Assembly: GCF_001957125.1 (NCBI RefSeq)
Contig: NZ_MPHJ01000001.1
Span: 638,880-702,879 of the forward strand
DNA: 64,000 nucleotides
Direction of reading: 5' to 3'
Origin: Shewanella sp. UCD-KL12
GTDB taxonomy: Bacteria > Pseudomonadota > Gammaproteobacteria > Enterobacterales > Shewanellaceae
The notes under the pieces were generated by a model that worked only from the letters and a program-made list of their open reading frames with translations, ran no database searches and was not told where the DNA came from. Each line of letters opens with the position of its first letter. Position 1 is the first letter of the stretch. Position numbers and translations under genes: made by a program. Positions 62,374 to 64,000 of this stretch are shown piece by piece.

Positions 62374-63192
62374 ATGATTTCGATAGATAAGTCTGCAATG
62401 AACACAAACCCAATCGATCTGAATAATTTGAGCCAGGAAGAAACTGCCCTGGAGATCCGCAACTTAGACCTTAAATACGGTGAGAAACAGGCACTGTTTG
62501 ATGTGTCGATGAAAATCCCACAAAAGCAGGTGACAGCCTTTATTGGTCCAAGTGGTTGTGGTAAGTCGACCTTGCTACGCTGCATTAACCGTATGAATGA
62601 TCTGGTTGATCACTGTCATATTAGCGGTGAAATCTTACTTCACGGGCAGAACATCTACGATAAGAAAGTCGATGTCGCCGCGCTACGAAGAAATGTCGGT
62701 ATGGTGTTCCAGCGCCCAAACCCGTTCCCTAAATCAATTTATGAGAATGTGGTTTATGGGTTACGTCTGCAAGGGCTGAACAACCGCCGCGATCTTGACG
62801 AAGCCGCCGAGCGCTCTTTGCGTGGTGCCGCGATTTGGGATGAAGTAAAAGACAGATTACATGACAATGCATTTGGTTTATCTGGCGGTCAACAGCAGCG
62901 TTTAGTGATTGCTCGTGCCATTGCGATTGAGCCTGAAGTCTTGCTACTCGATGAGCCAACTTCAGCGTTGGATCCAATTTCAACCTTGACCATTGAAGAG
63001 TTGATCACTGAGCTCAAGTCTAAATATACCGTGGTGATAGTGACGCACAACATGCAACAAGCGGCGCGAGTGTCTGATCAAACTGCCTTTATGTATATGG
63101 GTGAGCTGATTGAGTACGCCGATACCAACACTATCTTTACTACGCCGCAAAAACGTAAAACAGAAGATTACATCACTGGTCGTTACGGTTAA
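62374..63192 (+). CDS. pstB: Phosphate ABC transporter ATPase PstB
   Basis: The ATPase subunit that powers phosphate uptake, on the cytosolic face. Motifs are Walker [11 protein letters not shown]-loop [18 protein letters not shown], signature LSGGQQQR, Walker [13 protein letters not shown] and the switch His in [13 protein letters not shown]. The ATG at 62374 follows AGGAA; an in-frame GTG five codons upstream is unlikely. The protein is 272 residues long. Confidence 0.96.
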   Translation: MISIDKSAMNTNPIDLNNLSQEETALEIRNLDLKYGEKQALFDVSMKIPQKQVTAFIGPSGCGKSTLLRCINRMNDLVDHCHISGEILLHGQNIYDKKVDVAALRRNVGMVFQRPNPFPKSIYENVVYGLRLQGLNNRRDLDEAAERSLRGAAIWDEVKDRLHDNAFGLSGGQQQRLVIARAIAIEPEVLLLDEPTSALDPISTLTIEELITELKSKYTVVIVTHNMQQAARVSDQTAFMYMGELIEYADTNTIFTTPQKRKTEDYITGRYG

Positions 63193-63246
63193 TACAGCAC
63201 TCACTCCTTCGATAATGGGTGAATGGCACAAACAAGGGTTAAACTG

Positions 63247-63969
63247 ATGGATAACGTAAACTTAAACAAACACATCTCAGGTCAATTTAACGCTGAGCTA
63301 GATGATATTCGTAACCGTGTGCTGGCAATGGGTGGCTTGGTTGAACGTCAACTTGAGCAGTCGCTTGATGCGATAGCGAGTCTTGATGCCGAGTTGGCAC
63401 AGAAGGTGATTGACGGCGACCATAAAGTTAACGGCATGGAAGTGGCTATCGATGAAGAATGTACCCGTATCATCGCTAAGCGTCAGCCAGCAGCGAGTGA
63501 TTTAAGATTGGTGTTAGCCATCTCTAAAACGATTACCGATCTAGAGCGTATCGGTGATGCGTGTGTGAAAATTGCCAATGCAGCACTCGATAAGCGTTTA
63601 AAAAGCCAGCAACCTTTGCTTGTTAGCTTAGACAGCATGGGGCGTCATGCAACCCGTTTTTTGCATGGTACCTTAGATGCATTGGCTCGCATGGACGCCG
63701 ATGAAGCGTTTGAGCTACATAAAGAGGATGCCAAGTTAGACAGAGAGTATGAAGGTACGATTCGTCAACTGATGACCTATATGATGGAAGATCCGCGCTC
63801 AATCCCTGAAGTATTAGATGTACTTTGGGCGGCGCGTGCCATTGAGCGTGTGGGCGACCGTTGCCAGAATATCTGCGAATACATCATCTATTATGTAAAA
63901 GGTAAAGACGTTCGTCATGTCTCATATGAAGAGATGGAGAAAGATCTTAACCTCAGGAAGAGTAAATAG
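63247..63969 (+). CDS. phoU: Phosphate-signalling regulator PhoU
   Basis: PhoU links the Pst transporter to the PhoR-PhoB system and keeps the Pho regulon off when phosphate is plentiful. The ATG at 63247 gives 240 residues, close to E. coli PhoU; an ATG eight codons upstream is less well placed. It has the two three-helix repeats with the metal-binding motif ([39 protein letters not shown] and the second copy [19 protein letters not shown]). It is the last gene of the operon in the window, which ends 31 bases after its stop. Confidence 0.95.
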   Translation: MDNVNLNKHISGQFNAELDDIRNRVLAMGGLVERQLEQSLDAIASLDAELAQKVIDGDHKVNGMEVAIDEECTRIIAKRQPAASDLRLVLAISKTITDLERIGDACVKIANAALDKRLKSQQPLLVSLDSMGRHATRFLHGTLDALARMDADEAFELHKEDAKLDREYEGTIRQLMTYMMEDPRSIPEVLDVLWAARAIERVGDRCQNICEYIIYYVKGKDVRHVSYEEMEKDLNLRKSK

Positions 63970-64000
63970 TATTTACCTTTCAAGTATATAAATGCAGCGT

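Overview
The window looks like a chromosomal segment of a Shewanella-type gammaproteobacterium. The reasons are the gene order (ompW, SDR, YbaY-like lipoprotein, metA, then a seven-gene branched-chain acyl-CoA operon), the GntR-prpB-prpC-acnD-prpF form of the methylcitrate cycle, very large PstC and PstA permeases, and short inverted-repeat elements of a type I associate with Shewanella. The genus call rests on recalled gene order and families, not on a database search. No rRNA, tRNA, CRISPR array, prophage or transposase gene was seen.

Layout. 1-4.4 kb: the 3' end of a six-hairpin glycosidase-like gene cut by the window edge, a nucleotidyltransferase, ompW behind a perfect FNR-type box, an SDR and a lipoprotein. 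4.5-13.7 kb: metA, then a valine/isoleucine degradation operon (thiolase, mmsA, acyl-CoA dehydrogenase, two crotonase-fold enzymes, mmsB, SDR) behind a LiuR-like palindrome. 13.7-25.7 kb: a MITE, an S9 peptidase, divergent cueR/copA with a copper-type promoter and a decayed second copA 3' end, a YbiT-type ABC-F ATPase, an M17 aminopeptidase and a LETM1-like small protein. 25.8-32.7 kb: the propionate (2-methylcitrate) locus with three copies of one palindromic operator. 33-36.2 kb: a patch of small accessory genes, several with TTG starts, next to a REP-like inverted pair. 36.4-39.2 kb: tryptophan to kynurenine to anthranilate genes. 39.2-48.2 kb: housekeeping and accessory genes, including a GNAT acetyltransferase gene split by a second MITE and a rihA-rbsK nucleoside salvage pair. 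48.4-56.4 kb: a Fur-box TonB receptor divergent from a periplasmic cupin, a ToxR/ToxS-like pair, and a surface lipase (VolA-like) overlapping fadL. 56.5-64 kb: a DUF2797 protein, an ACT-domain protein, and pstC-pstA-pstB-phoU behind a three-unit Pho box.

How the genes work together. Valine (through MmsA) and isoleucine (through the thiolase) both yield propionyl-CoA, which the prp locus about 13 kb downstream converts through 2-methylcitrate to pyruvate and succinate. The lipase-FadL pair would release fatty acids at the cell surface and import them. Copper, iron, oxygen, phosphate and propionate each have a recognisable regulatory site in front of their genes.

The points most worth following up are the MITE-split acetyltransferase gene, the copA relic, the ToxR/ToxS-like pair beside the lipase-FadL operon, the PstC/PstA proteins with large extra domains and no adjacent pstS, the triple PrpR-type operators, and several minisatellites and small relics. 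I did not find one clearly novel multi-gene system.
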